The notes under the pieces were generated by a model that was given only the letters and a program-made list of their open reading frames with translations, did no database searches and was not told the origin of the DNA. Shown here in pieces: positions 17,065-25,190 of a stretch of DNA of 64,000 bases (positions are counted from its first letter, which is position 1; each line of letters starts with the position of its first letter). The position numbers and the translations under genes are program-made. Source of the DNA: Hyphomicrobiales bacterium (GTDB lineage: Bacteria > Pseudomonadota > Alphaproteobacteria > Rhizobiales > Rhizobiaceae); assembly GCA_900473745.1 (NCBI GenBank), contig UCMW01000004.1:600754-664753 (forward strand), read 5' to 3'.

Positions 17065-20000
17065 ATGAAATTCAACCGCCTCCGCGTCGTTGGCTTCAAG
17101 TCCTTCGTCGAACCCTCCGATTTCATCATCGAGCGCGGCCTGACCGGCATTGTCGGGCCGAATGGCTGCGGCAAGTCGAACCTGGTCGAAGCGCTCCGCT
17201 GGGTGATGGGCGAGAATTCCTACAAAAACATGCGCGCGTCCGGCATGGACGACGTCATCTTCTCCGGCTCCGGCAACCGCCCGGCGCGCAACTCGGCGGA
17301 AGTCGGGCTTTATCTCGACAATTCCGACCGCACGGCACCCGCCGCCTTCAACGATGCCGACGAGATCCAGGTGACCCGCCGTATCGAGCGCGGCAATGGC
17401 TCGGTCTATCGCATCAACGGCAAGGAAGCCCGCGCCAAGGATGTGCAGCTTCTCTTCGCCGATGCCTCGACCGGCGCCCGCTCGCCCTCCATGGTCGGCC
17501 AGGGGCGCATCGGCGAACTGATCCAGGCAAAACCCCAGGCGCGCCGGCAGTTGCTGGAAGAGGCCGCCGGCATTTCCGGCCTGCATTCCCGCCGCCACGA
17601 GGCAGAACTGAGGCTGCGCGCCGCCGAAACCAATCTTGAGCGACTGGAAGACATCACCACCCAGCTCGAAAGCCAGATCGAGAGCCTGAAGCGCCAGGCC
17701 CGCCAGGCCAATCGCTTCAAGCAGTTGTCGGCCGAAATCCGGGCGCACGAGGCCATGCTGCTGCATATCCGCTGGGCGCAGGCCAAGCAGGCCGAGGGCG
17801 AAGCCGAAAGCGCCCTGAACCAAGCCATGTCCACGGTCGCCGAAAAGGCGAACCACCAGATGGAGGCAGCCAAGCTTCAAGCCGTGGCGAGCCTCAAGAT
17901 GCCGGAATTGCGCGAGGAGGAGGCCAAATGCGCCGCCGCCCTGCAGCGCCTGCAGATCGCCCGCAGCCAGCTCGACGAGGAAGCAAGCCGTATCCTGCGC
18001 CGCCGCGACGAACTCACCCGTCGGCTCGCACAGTTGGATGAGGACATCCGCCGCGAGGAGCGCCTCGTCTCGGAAAACGCCGAGGTCATCAATCGCCTGG
18101 CGGAAGAAGAGGCCGAACTCGAAGAAATCCTTGCCGATGCCGGACGTTTTGCCGAGGAGGCGAAGGAGACCTTCGAAGCCGCTGCCGCAACCCTTGCCGA
18201 CAGCGAGCGTGATTTCACCCGGCTGACCGCCGAACGCGCCGAGGCCGCCGCCGGCCGCAACCAGCTGGAACGCGCCATCCGCGACATGGCTGAGCGCCGT
18301 GCTCGCCTCGAACGCCAGGTCTCCGACGCCTCCCGCGAACTGTCCGACATCTCCGACCGCATCGCCGCCTTGCCCGACCCGGACGAAAAGCGCGAAATGG
18401 TCGAGATCGCCGAACAGGCGGTGGCCGATGCTGAAAGCTCCGCTATGGAGGCAGAAGCAGCGCTCACTGAAGCGCGCCGCACCGAAAGCCATCTGCGCCA
18501 GCCGCTCGAAGCCGCCCGCGCCCGCGTCAACGGTCTGGAGACCGAAGCCCGCACCATCGCCCGCATCCTGGCCTCCACCACGACAGGCGACTTCCCGCCT
18601 GTCGCTGACGAGCTCTCCGTCGATCGCGGCTATGAGACGGCCCTGGGTGCCGCCTTGGGCGATGATCTCGACAGCGCACTCGACCAATCCGCTCCCGCAC
18701 ACTGGCACGGCAATGGCGACGGGGCAGGGGACCCGAGCCTGCCATCCGGCGCCAAGCCGCTCATCGCCCATGTCCGCGCGCCAGCAGCGCTCACCCGTGC
18801 ACTGCGCCAGATCGGCGTGGTCGAGGAAGCCGATGCGCTTGCCCTCATGGCCAAACTCGCTCCCGGCCAGCGCCTCGTCACCCGTGACGGCGCCGTCTAT
18901 CGCTGGGACGGTCATGTCACCGGCGCCGATGCCCCGAGTGCTGCCGCCCTGCGTCTTGCCCAGAAAAATCGGCTTGCCAAAATCGAGATCGAAACCGAGG
19001 AAGCCCGCGACCAGATGGTCGAGGCCGAGGATCGCCTGGCCGAGGCCGCAGACACCATCCGCACGGAGGAAGTTCGCCTCACCGATGCCCGCGACCGCAG
19101 CCGCCTGACGGTCCGCGCACTCGCCGAAGCCCGCGATGCCCTTGCGCAGGCCGAACGCGCCTCGGGTGATCTCATCCGCCGCCGCGAGGTGGTCGAGGAG
19201 GCGGTGAACGGTCTGAAAGCGCAGATCGAGGAGATCGTCGAGCAGGAAGAAACCGCTCGCATCGAGATGGAGGAGACGCCCGACCTCTCCGCACTCGACA
19301 CCCGCTTGCGCGATGCCGAGGCTATTGTCGCCCGCGACCGTGGCCTGCTCGCCGAAGCCCGCGCCCGATTTGAAGGTCTTGCCCGTGAAGACGAGATGCG
19401 TCGCCGCCGCATCCTTTCGATCCGCCAGGAAAAGCAGAACTGGCAGGGCCGCGCAAAATCCGCCGAGGAGCACATCGCGACGCTGCGCGAGCGCGAGGCG
19501 GAAGCCCGCGAGGAGATCACCGATCTCGAAATGGCACCCGATGAATTCGAGGACAAGCGCCGCAACCTGATGACCGCGCTCGACAAGGCCGAGAAGGATC
19601 GCCGCGACGCCGCTGACCGCCTGATCGAGGCCGAGACCCGCCAGCGCGAGGCTGACCAGAAGGCGGCAGCCGCCTTGGCCGAGCTCGCCGAAAGCAGGGA
19701 AAAGCGCGGCCGCGCCGAAGAACGCCTCGTCTCCGCCCGCGAATGGCGTGTCGATGCCGAGGCCCGCATTGCTGAAGCCTTGAACGTCCCCCCGCATGAG
19801 GCCTTCCGCCTGACGGGTCTGAAAGACCCCTCGCAGATCGGCGACCTGCGCGAAGTCGAGCGCAATGTCGACCGGTTGAAGATGGAGCGCGAGCGTTTGG
19901 GTGCCGTGAACCTGCGCGCCGAGGAGGAGCAGAAGGAACTGTCCGACAAGCTCGCCGCAATGATCAAGGAGCGCGACGACATCATCGATGCGATCCGCAA

Positions 20001-20529
20001 GCTGCGCGGCGCAATCCAAAGCCTCAACCGCGAAGGCCGCGAACGCCTGCTCGCCGCCTTCGACGTGGTCAACGCCCAGTTCCAGCGTCTCTTCACCCAC
20101 CTCTTCAACGGCGGCACCGCCGAACTGCAGCTGATCGAAAGCGATGACCCGCTCGAAGCCGGCCTCGAAATCCTCGCCCGCCCGCCGGGCAAGAAGCCGC
20201 AGACCATGACGCTGCTCTCGGGCGGCGAACAGGCGCTGACCGCCATGGCCCTGATCTTCGCCGTCTTCCTCACCAACCCCGCGCCGATCTGCGTCCTGGA
20301 CGAAGTCGACGCCCCGCTCGACGACCACAATGTCGAGCGCTACTGCAATCTGATGGACGAAATGGCCGCCTCCACCGAGACCCGCTTCGTCATCATCACC
20401 CACAACCCCATCACCATGGCCCGCATGAACCGCCTCTTCGGCGTCACCATGGCCGAGCAAGGCGTCAGCCAGCTCGTCTCCGTCGACCTGCAGACGGCGG
20501 AGGCGTTGCGCGAGCGGGAGGCGGTATGA
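17065..20529 (+). CDS. smc: chromosome segregation protein SMC
   Basis: A 1154-residue SMC ATPase; the ATG at 17065 (MKFNRLRVVGFKSF) is preceded by GGGGAGG, while a longer frame from 16954 runs through the repeat element and is not credible. Walker A is GPNGCGKS near residue 33. Two very long Glu/Ala/Arg-rich coiled-coil arms flank the hinge near residues 500-620 (GDFPPVADELSVDRGYETALGAALGDDL). The C-terminal head has the signature LSGGEQALTAMALIFAV and Walker B VLDEVDAPLDD. It compacts and helps to separate sister chromosomes, normally with ScpA and ScpB, which are not in this window. Length is normal. A convergent small gene starts its 3' end at the next base. Confidence 0.98.
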   Translation: MKFNRLRVVGFKSFVEPSDFIIERGLTGIVGPNGCGKSNLVEALRWVMGENSYKNMRASGMDDVIFSGSGNRPARNSAEVGLYLDNSDRTAPAAFNDADEIQVTRRIERGNGSVYRINGKEARAKDVQLLFADASTGARSPSMVGQGRIGELIQAKPQARRQLLEEAAGISGLHSRRHEAELRLRAAETNLERLEDITTQLESQIESLKRQARQANRFKQLSAEIRAHEAMLLHIRWAQAKQAEGEAESALNQAMSTVAEKANHQMEAAKLQAVASLKMPELREEEAKCAAALQRLQIARSQLDEEASRILRRRDELTRRLAQLDEDIRREERLVSENAEVINRLAEEEAELEEILADAGRFAEEAKETFEAAAATLADSERDFTRLTAERAEAAAGRNQLERAIRDMAERRARLERQVSDASRELSDISDRIAALPDPDEKREMVEIAEQAVADAESSAMEAEAALTEARRTESHLRQPLEAARARVNGLETEARTIARILASTTTGDFPPVADELSVDRGYETALGAALGDDLDSALDQSAPAHWHGNGDGAGDPSLPSGAKPLIAHVRAPAALTRALRQIGVVEEADALALMAKLAPGQRLVTRDGAVYRWDGHVTGADAPSAAALRLAQKNRLAKIEIETEEARDQMVEAEDRLAEAADTIRTEEVRLTDARDRSRLTVRALAEARDALAQAERASGDLIRRREVVEEAVNGLKAQIEEIVEQEETARIEMEETPDLSALDTRLRDAEAIVARDRGLLAEARARFEGLAREDEMRRRRILSIRQEKQNWQGRAKSAEEHIATLREREAEAREEITDLEMAPDEFEDKRRNLMTALDKAEKDRRDAADRLIEAETRQREADQKAAAALAELAESREKRGRAEERLVSAREWRVDAEARIAEALNVPPHEAFRLTGLKDPSQIGDLREVERNVDRLKMERERLGAVNLRAEEEQKELSDKLAAMIKERDDIIDAIRKLRGAIQSLNREGRERLLAAFDVVNAQFQRLFTHLFNGGTAELQLIESDDPLEAGLEILARPPGKKPQTMTLLSGGEQALTAMALIFAVFLTNPAPICVLDEVDAPLDDHNVERYCNLMDEMAASTETRFVIITHNPITMARMNRLFGVTMAEQGVSQLVSVDLQTAEALREREAV

Positions 20530-20793
20530 TCAGGCGTCGTCTTCCGGCATTTGGGTCGCTTTAGTTGGCTCGGCTGGTGCAGCCACTCCTCGCTCGCGCA
20601 GAAGTTTGCCGAGTTTTCTAAACAGGTTCGCATGACGACGGACACTACCTTCCCGATCGTTGATCGTGCTGTGAAACCAGTCTGTGTCAGGGGCGGCAAG
20701 ATGAATGTGTTCGGTCTTCTCGTTATACCAGACTGAGATAGTGAGAGGGATGGTCTTTGTATTGCCTGCGCTCTTGCCCGATCGTTTATGCAT
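20530..20793 (-). CDS. conserved-looking 87-residue protein of unknown function
   Basis: The ATG at 20793 (MHKRSGKS) has a good GGGAG ribosome binding site; a longer frame to 21045 overlaps higB and is rejected. The protein has a strand-rich first half (KTIPLTISVWYNEKTEHIHLAAP, then DTDWFHSTIND) and a basic helix (VRRHANLFRKLGKLLRERG). There is no signal peptide or membrane segment. I have seen this kind of short 'WYNEKTEHIHLA' protein in rhizobia without a function. Its start is divergent from higB with 104 bp between, sharing the region that holds the HigA-type operator, so it may be under the same control. It ends directly against smc. Confidence 0.7.
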   Translation of the reverse strand: MHKRSGKSAGNTKTIPLTISVWYNEKTEHIHLAAPDTDWFHSTINDREGSVRRHANLFRKLGKLLRERGVAAPAEPTKATQMPEDDA

Positions 20794-20865
20794 GATTACG
20801 CTCCCGTCAGGTTGTGGTGCAGTGTGCGCACATCCATGAGGCGCTGCAAGCCTCGAGTTTAGCTT

Positions 20866-20882
20866 GTTCCCAAAATGGGAAC
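20866..20882. promoter_or_regulatory. palindromic operator upstream of higBA
   Basis: Perfect inverted repeat GTTCCCA-AAA-TGGGAAC, ending 15 bp before the higB ATG. Antitoxins with an HTH domain such as HigA bind this kind of short palindrome to repress their own operon. It also lies 73 bp upstream of the divergent small gene. Confidence 0.75.
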
Positions 20883-20897
20883 GTGGTAGGGCTTTAC

Positions 20898-21206
20898 ATG
20901 CGTGTGATTGCTCGTTCGGCCTGGATCGACTTCTGTGAAAGCCTGCCAAGTAGCGGACGGTCTGCTGCTCGTACCGCCTTTCGAGACTGGCACACTGCGG
21001 TCGAGGCTGCGACCTGGAGCAATTTCGCGGATGTGAAGGCCACATTTAACTCTGCCGACTATGTAAGCGACGGAAAGATTGTTTTCGATGTCGGCGGCAA
21101 CAAGTTCAGGGTCGTCGCTCTGGTCGGGTTCAGGACAAAAAGAGTTTTCATCCTGTTTGTCGGAACGCACAGAGACTACGACAAAATCGACGTAGCGAAG
21201 CTTTGA
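20898..21206 (+). CDS. higB: type II toxin HigB
   Basis: The ATG at 20898 (MRVIARSAW) gives 102 residues, the usual HigB size. The pattern 'W..F......AR.AF..WH..V..A.W....D.K..F..ADYV..GK.VFDVGGNKFRVVA.V.F....VFI.FVGTH..YDKIDV' is diagnostic of the HigB mRNA interferase (RelE fold, ribosome-dependent). It is followed 9 bp later by the antitoxin gene, the inverted order typical of HigBA (toxin first). The operator palindrome lies just upstream. The exact toxicity of this copy is untested. Confidence 0.93.
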   Translation: MRVIARSAWIDFCESLPSSGRSAARTAFRDWHTAVEAATWSNFADVKATFNSADYVSDGKIVFDVGGNKFRVVALVGFRTKRVFILFVGTHRDYDKIDVAKL

Positions 21207-21215
21207 GGAGCTGTC

Positions 21216-21593
21216 ATGGACATTGGCGCTGTAAGGACTTTGGCTGATGATGCGGAGTATCGCCTCGCTCTCGCGTCGATCCGCCCCTACTTCGAGGCAG
21301 AACCTGCGGAAGGCACACGGGAGGCCGCACATTTTGATGCACTCGCTCTTCTGATCGAGGAATACGAGGATCGCCGATATCCGCTGCCGAAGGCGGAGCC
21401 TGTTGAGGTGATCAAGGCCGTCATGGCGGCGAAGAACTTGTCGCGCGCCGATCTTGTCGAAGTCCTTGGTTCGAAGTCCCGCGCGGCCGATCTATTGAAT
21501 GGTCGAAGGGAAATCAATCTGGATCAGATTAGGAAGATCAGTCGGGCCTGGGGTATTTCGGCGGGCGCATTGATCGGCGACTTGGCGGCCTGA
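21216..21593 (+). CDS. higA: type II antitoxin HigA
   Basis: A 125-residue antitoxin. The N-terminal half (VRTLADDAEYRLALASIRPYFEAEP ... HFDALALLIEEYEDRRYPLP) is the toxin-interacting region of this HigA subgroup. The C-terminal half is an HTH (EVIKAVMAAKNLSRADLVEVLGSKSRAADLLNGRREINLDQIRKISRAWGISAGALIG) that should bind the palindrome at 20866-20882. It is co-transcribed with higB, and its stop codon shares a base with the start of the following ivy-like gene (TGATG), so translation of the three genes is probably linked. Confidence 0.93.
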   Translation: MDIGAVRTLADDAEYRLALASIRPYFEAEPAEGTREAAHFDALALLIEEYEDRRYPLPKAEPVEVIKAVMAAKNLSRADLVEVLGSKSRAADLLNGRREINLDQIRKISRAWGISAGALIGDLAA

Positions 21594-22009
21594 TGAGGCG
21601 AGTTATTGCACTTCTCGCCGCGCTCACACTAAGCGCCGCCCCCCTCCACGCCCAGATCGCATCTCCCTCACTCGCCGGCAACTACCTGCCGAGCGTGCTG
21701 GCAACCTCTCCGGCGCATCGCGACAGTCTGATGGAAATGATCAAGGGCAAGCCCGGGCTACCCTTCTGGGTACGCGCGCTGGTCCGCCAACCGCGTTACG
21801 TCGCGCTCGCTTCCGAGGAGGTCGCGGTCAAGGACAGGCGCATGCAGCTCTTCCGCGCCTGCGAACCGCGCACCTGCGAAACCAGCTGGATCCGCGTGCT
21901 TTATTCTGAAGACGGCAAGCGTGCGCTGCTTTACGTCTCCGACGCCAAGCTCGGCATCAAGATCTTCGGCGATCCGACGCCGGAAGAGCTGACCTTCCTC
22001 ACCCGCTGA
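21593..22009 (+). CDS. Ivy-family lysozyme inhibitor, periplasmic
   Basis: A 138-residue secreted protein: signal peptide RRVIALLAALTLSAAPLHA, then a mature domain with GKPGLPFWVRALVRQPRYVALASEEV and the short Cys-bounded loop CEPRTC, which corresponds to the CKPHDC-type loop by which Ivy proteins plug the lysozyme active site, followed by RVLYSEDGKRALLYVSD. Family members inhibit C-type lysozyme or control endogenous lytic transglycosylases in the periplasm. The start overlaps the higA stop by one base, so it is very probably expressed from the toxin-antitoxin operon, an unusual partner. It is convergent with the MFS gene. Confidence 0.83.
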   Translation: MRRVIALLAALTLSAAPLHAQIASPSLAGNYLPSVLATSPAHRDSLMEMIKGKPGLPFWVRALVRQPRYVALASEEVAVKDRRMQLFRACEPRTCETSWIRVLYSEDGKRALLYVSDAKLGIKIFGDPTPEELTFLTR

Positions 22010-22013
22010 GGCT

Positions 22014-23180
22014 TCAAGCCGCCACCTTCTCCCGCCGAGCCGGTCCTGCTGGCAGCGCGCCGCTCGCCAGGATCGAGCCGAGCACCAGCGGCAGGCAGAC
22101 GAGATAGGCGTTGCGGATGCCGAAGGCTTCGGCGACGAAGCCGAGCAGCGGGGGGCCGAGGAAGAAGACGACGAATGCCATCTGCGCGATTGCCGCGACG
22201 TTGATCACCGCCGGCCGGTCCGTGCGCTGGGCTGCGGCCGACACGGCCATCGGATAGACCGCGCTGCAGCCGGCGCCCATCAGCGCGAAGCCGAGAAGCG
22301 CGAGCGCCGGTGTGGGCGCGATCCAGGCCAGGGCGATGCCGGCTGCCGCAACCGTCAGCAGCACCCGCCCGACCAGCCGCGCGCCATGGCGGTCGACGAC
22401 GGGATCGATGGTGAGGCGCGCGAGCGCCATGAAGAAGGCGAACAGCGTCAGTCCCGAACCCGAGATGAATGGCGAGACGTCGAAGACCTCCTCCATGTAG
22501 ATCGTCGACCAGTCGATGCCCGCACCTTCGATCAGGAAGGCCGAGGTGCCGATGATGCAGAGCGGCAGTAGAGCCAGCGTCGGCAGCGCGAAATGCGGTG
22601 CCTTGTCCTCGGCTCCGGCGGTGGTGAGAACAGGTGCATTCTTCATGCCCGCGATCGTGATTGCGCCGATGACGAACATCAGCCCCAGCAGCACATGCAT
22701 GTGCACCTGCATCGTCACCCCCGCCTGCCGCACCAGCGAAGCCGTGATGGCGGTGACGAAGAAGCCGAGGCTCCAGCAGCCATGCGCGCGGTTCATGATA
22801 CCGAATCCGGCCTGCGCCTCGATCCGCCCGATCTCGACATTGAGGCAGATCTCCAGCGCGCCTGCCAGAAGTCCCACGGCAAAGAGCGTGGCAAAGACGA
22901 AGGGGGCGGACGGCAGGAGCGAGATGAGGGACAAGAGCGCCATCACGCCGAGCAGGGATATGGCCAGTGTCGTCCGCGAACCCAGCCGGACGATCAGCGG
23001 CGACGAGAGCGTGAGCGAAATCAGCGACCCGATTGCCATGCCGATCAGCGTCAGCCCCAGCTCCGCCTTGTTGACCCCGAGCTGCACCTGCAGGTCAGGC
23101 AGCCGCGAGAACAGCGAGCCCGTCGACATGGCGAAAAGAAAGAAGGCGATATAGACGCGGTACTGCGGCTGGAAATGCAT
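22014..23180 (-). CDS. MFS transporter
   Basis: The ATG at 23180 (MHFQPQYRVYIAFFLFAMSTG) gives 388 residues; a TTG at 23213 would add eleven residues without benefit. There are about twelve hydrophobic segments, beginning with RVYIAFFLFAMSTGSLFSRLPDLQVQLGV. The motif between segments 2 and 3 is SLTLSSPLIVRLGSRTT. The pattern 'SRLPDLQ..LG.....LGL.L..' is that of small MFS members related to the fucose/YbjJ-like group, which carry sugars or unknown metabolites. There is no neighbouring catabolic gene or regulator, so the substrate is unknown. It is convergent with the ivy-like gene. Confidence 0.86.
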   Translation of the reverse strand: MHFQPQYRVYIAFFLFAMSTGSLFSRLPDLQVQLGVNKAELGLTLIGMAIGSLISLTLSSPLIVRLGSRTTLAISLLGVMALLSLISLLPSAPFVFATLFAVGLLAGALEICLNVEIGRIEAQAGFGIMNRAHGCWSLGFFVTAITASLVRQAGVTMQVHMHVLLGLMFVIGAITIAGMKNAPVLTTAGAEDKAPHFALPTLALLPLCIIGTSAFLIEGAGIDWSTIYMEEVFDVSPFISGSGLTLFAFFMALARLTIDPVVDRHGARLVGRVLLTVAAAGIALAWIAPTPALALLGFALMGAGCSAVYPMAVSAAAQRTDRPAVINVAAIAQMAFVVFFLGPPLLGFVAEAFGIRNAYLVCLPLVLGSILASGALPAGPARREKVAA

Positions 23181-23304
23181 CGGGGAGACTCGATTTGTCT
23201 GATGATCAGTCAACGGCGTGCCAGCATTCGTCCGGCAAGTCCAGTGATGCGAGCCGCCGATCGGTTCGCCCCCGGAAAAGACCTTTTGTCGGTGCCATAC
23301 GCAC

Positions 23305-23431
23305 CGTCATCCTCGGCCTTGTGCCGAGGATCTGCGAAGGCTTGCCGTGGATGGGGAGGCCTATGGAGAAGCCATAAACGTCGAGCAAATGGCAGCGGCA
23401 GTAGATCCTCGGGACAAGCCCGAGGATGACG
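23305..23431. repeat. pair of inverted palindromic repeats
   Basis: Two inverted copies (23305-23335 and 23401-23431) of a 31-bp element whose core is ATCCTCGG-n7-CCGAGGAT; each is itself a hairpin, so the pair can also fold as one large cruciform around a 65-bp spacer. This core is one I recognise from intergenic spaces of many alphaproteobacteria. It lies in the 336-bp gap between the MFS start and the FabMG-like stop; no gene is present there. Confidence 0.8.
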
Positions 23432-23451
23432 AACGAGGGATGGCGCCTTGC

Positions 23452-23487
23452 AAAAAAAAGAAAATGCCGGAAGCAAGGCTCCCGGCA
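23452..23487 (-). terminator. rho-independent terminator of the FabMG-like gene
   Basis: On the minus strand the stem TGCCGGGAGC / GCTTCCGGCA (one G-T pair, loop CTT) is followed by TTTT C TTTTTTTT. It starts 29 bp after the stop codon of the gene ending at 23517. Confidence 0.92.
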
Positions 23488-23516
23488 CCCTTCTATTCGC
23501 AATTCGCTCGGCGCAC

Positions 23517-24836
23517 TCAGCCAGCCGAATTGATCTGCCGCGCCACCATGTCGTGGTTCAGCCACAGCACCGGTGCCGACGGGTTCGCAACCTCGCCGAA
23601 GATCAGCGCGCCGGTCGCCTCGACCACGAGCACGCTCAGATAATCCGAAATCAGCGCCTTGCTGTCCTTGTGCATCTGGGCGATCTCGGCCGAGGTGCCG
23701 ATGGTGATGTCGGACTGGCCCTGGCTGTTGGGCATCGGCCATTTGTTGAAGTCGTAGAATGGGATCATCACGTCGCTCGCCTGGAAGTCGGCGATCTTCT
23801 GAAGAACCTCGTCGATCGTCGCACCTTCGACCAGCAGGTTCTGGCAATCGGCCCAGACCTTCTCGGCCCGCGCGCCGCCGTTTTCCTTCTTCAAGGCCTT
23901 CAAGAGCGGCAGAAGCGGCAGCTCGATGCCGGCGAAGACGTCGGACGAATTGGTGCGGATCTCGGGGCAGTTGAAGACGGTCGCCTTGATGCCGGCGGCA
24001 AAAGCCTCTTCGGCAATCGCTTCGAGCTTCATCTTGGCATAGCCCTGAGTGTAGTTCGTGTAGGTCTGCCAGCGGTACTCGTCGCCGATCAGGATGCCCG
24101 TGCCGTGATAGCCATAGGCGGAGTAACGCACCTGGCCACCGCTGTTTTCGATGCGGGCGCGGATCGCCGCACTGCCTTCGATCAAGTGACGGAAGGTGTT
24201 GGCCGAGACTTCGTCGAAATTCTGCAGGATGAGCTTGCCGAGATCGCTGTCGAGCAGCACCTGCGAGGACATGTGGCGCGCGCCGCGGCCCTTGTAGATG
24301 CGGTTGGCCAGCACGAGGAAGACCTTGGCCTTCGGAATGCCGCCGGCCATGGTGTGGGCAAAATGAACATTCTTGCCATCGGCAATCATGCCTTCGAGCT
24401 CGGCCATGATATCGGCAACGGCCTTCTGGAAACGTTCAACGCCAACCTGGCGGCACTTCTCGATATGCGCCCAGTCGAGCTTTTCCGTTTCCCAGTTTTC
24501 CAGCGTCAGCGAGGACAAGAGGTCGGTCGGCGTCTTCTCGCCTTCGGGGGCGTCGAGATCAAAACCGGCCATGGCGGGAATGTTGATGATCCGGCCACCG
24601 AGATTCGCTTCCGCCTGGGCGAGTTCCTCTTCGGTCAGCGGGCGCAGCTTGTTGTTCTCGTCGCGGCGACCGACGGTGATCCCGATGATCTCCATGCCGG
24701 CCTTCTTGGCCTGGTCGAGCAGGCCCGTGACATAGCCACGACCGAACAACTCGCCGAACAGGACGAAGACGTCGCCCTTGCGGTAAAGGTTGTTCTGCGG
24801 GATCTCAGTCAGGGAAACCGGGCTGGTCAGGGTCAT
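23517..24836 (-). CDS. conserved protein of the 'enoyl-ACP reductase FabMG-like' family
   Basis: The ATG at 24836 (MTLTSPVSLTE) gives 439 residues. It begins YRKGDVFVLFGELFGRGYVTGLLDQA, where GELFGRGY resembles a nucleotide-binding turn, and continues IIGITVGRRDENNKLRPLTEEELAQAEANLGG, VHFAHTMAGGIPKAKVF, RYSAYGYHGTGILIGDEYRWQTYTNY and FNCPEIRTNSS, ending VLWLNHDMVAR. I recall this sequence family under the label 'enoyl ACP reductase FabMG family', but that label is from memory and the enzymatic role is not obvious from the residues. There is no signal peptide or membrane segment. It is divergent from ppdK with a 354-bp gap and has its own strong terminator, so it is monocistronic. Confidence 0.6.
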   Translation of the reverse strand: MTLTSPVSLTEIPQNNLYRKGDVFVLFGELFGRGYVTGLLDQAKKAGMEIIGITVGRRDENNKLRPLTEEELAQAEANLGGRIINIPAMAGFDLDAPEGEKTPTDLLSSLTLENWETEKLDWAHIEKCRQVGVERFQKAVADIMAELEGMIADGKNVHFAHTMAGGIPKAKVFLVLANRIYKGRGARHMSSQVLLDSDLGKLILQNFDEVSANTFRHLIEGSAAIRARIENSGGQVRYSAYGYHGTGILIGDEYRWQTYTNYTQGYAKMKLEAIAEEAFAAGIKATVFNCPEIRTNSSDVFAGIELPLLPLLKALKKENGGARAEKVWADCQNLLVEGATIDEVLQKIADFQASDVMIPFYDFNKWPMPNSQGQSDITIGTSAEIAQMHKDSKALISDYLSVLVVEATGALIFGEVANPSAPVLWLNHDMVARQINSAG

Positions 24837-25089
24837 TTTTGATTCCGGATTACAATTTACTAGAATGCCACCTAGCAAACGCTGGCCCCGAGCGCATCAC
24901 CCTCGATTGATTTGCCTGGTCATTTTCCGTGACCGTTCATTGCATTGCGTGATGAGCTGTTACATTTGACCAGAGGTTTCGCTGCGACCGCGTCCCTTGG
25001 CCCCAGGCCATCTGCGACATGTCGTGGCGCGGGCTCTCCACTCACGCACAGTCAAGCCGCCGTGACCTCTTTCATCCCCGGCTGCCGCA

Positions 25090-25142
25090 ATTATGATGCA
25101 TTGCAGCATAATCTTGATAAGGTGACGTTTCCAATCCGTCAC
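25090..25142. promoter_or_regulatory. two palindromes in the ppdK upstream region
   Basis: An almost perfect 23-bp palindrome (ATTATGATGCA-T-TGCAGCATAAT, one mismatch, 25090-25112) is followed ten bases later by GTGACG-n9-CGTCAC (25122-25142). Both lie 49-101 bp before the ppdK start and could be regulator sites; no regulator can be named. The remaining part of the 24837-25190 gap shows no gene. Confidence 0.45.
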
Positions 25143-25190
25143 ATTTGCTGTAAACGGTGGAAAATAAAGCCTGTTTGGGTGGAGAGGGCA

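Noticed and set aside
17026..20460. 1144-codon open frame antisense to smc
   Set aside because: It is a mirror of the GC3-rich coding pattern of smc; the product has no domain and smc is certain.
22516..23429. plus-strand frames antisense to the MFS gene
   Set aside because: Shadows; charge-rich repetitive residues without domain.
16791..23431. CRISPR array suggested by repeated palindromes
   Set aside because: The repeats occur as isolated inverted pairs without regular spacers and without cas genes.
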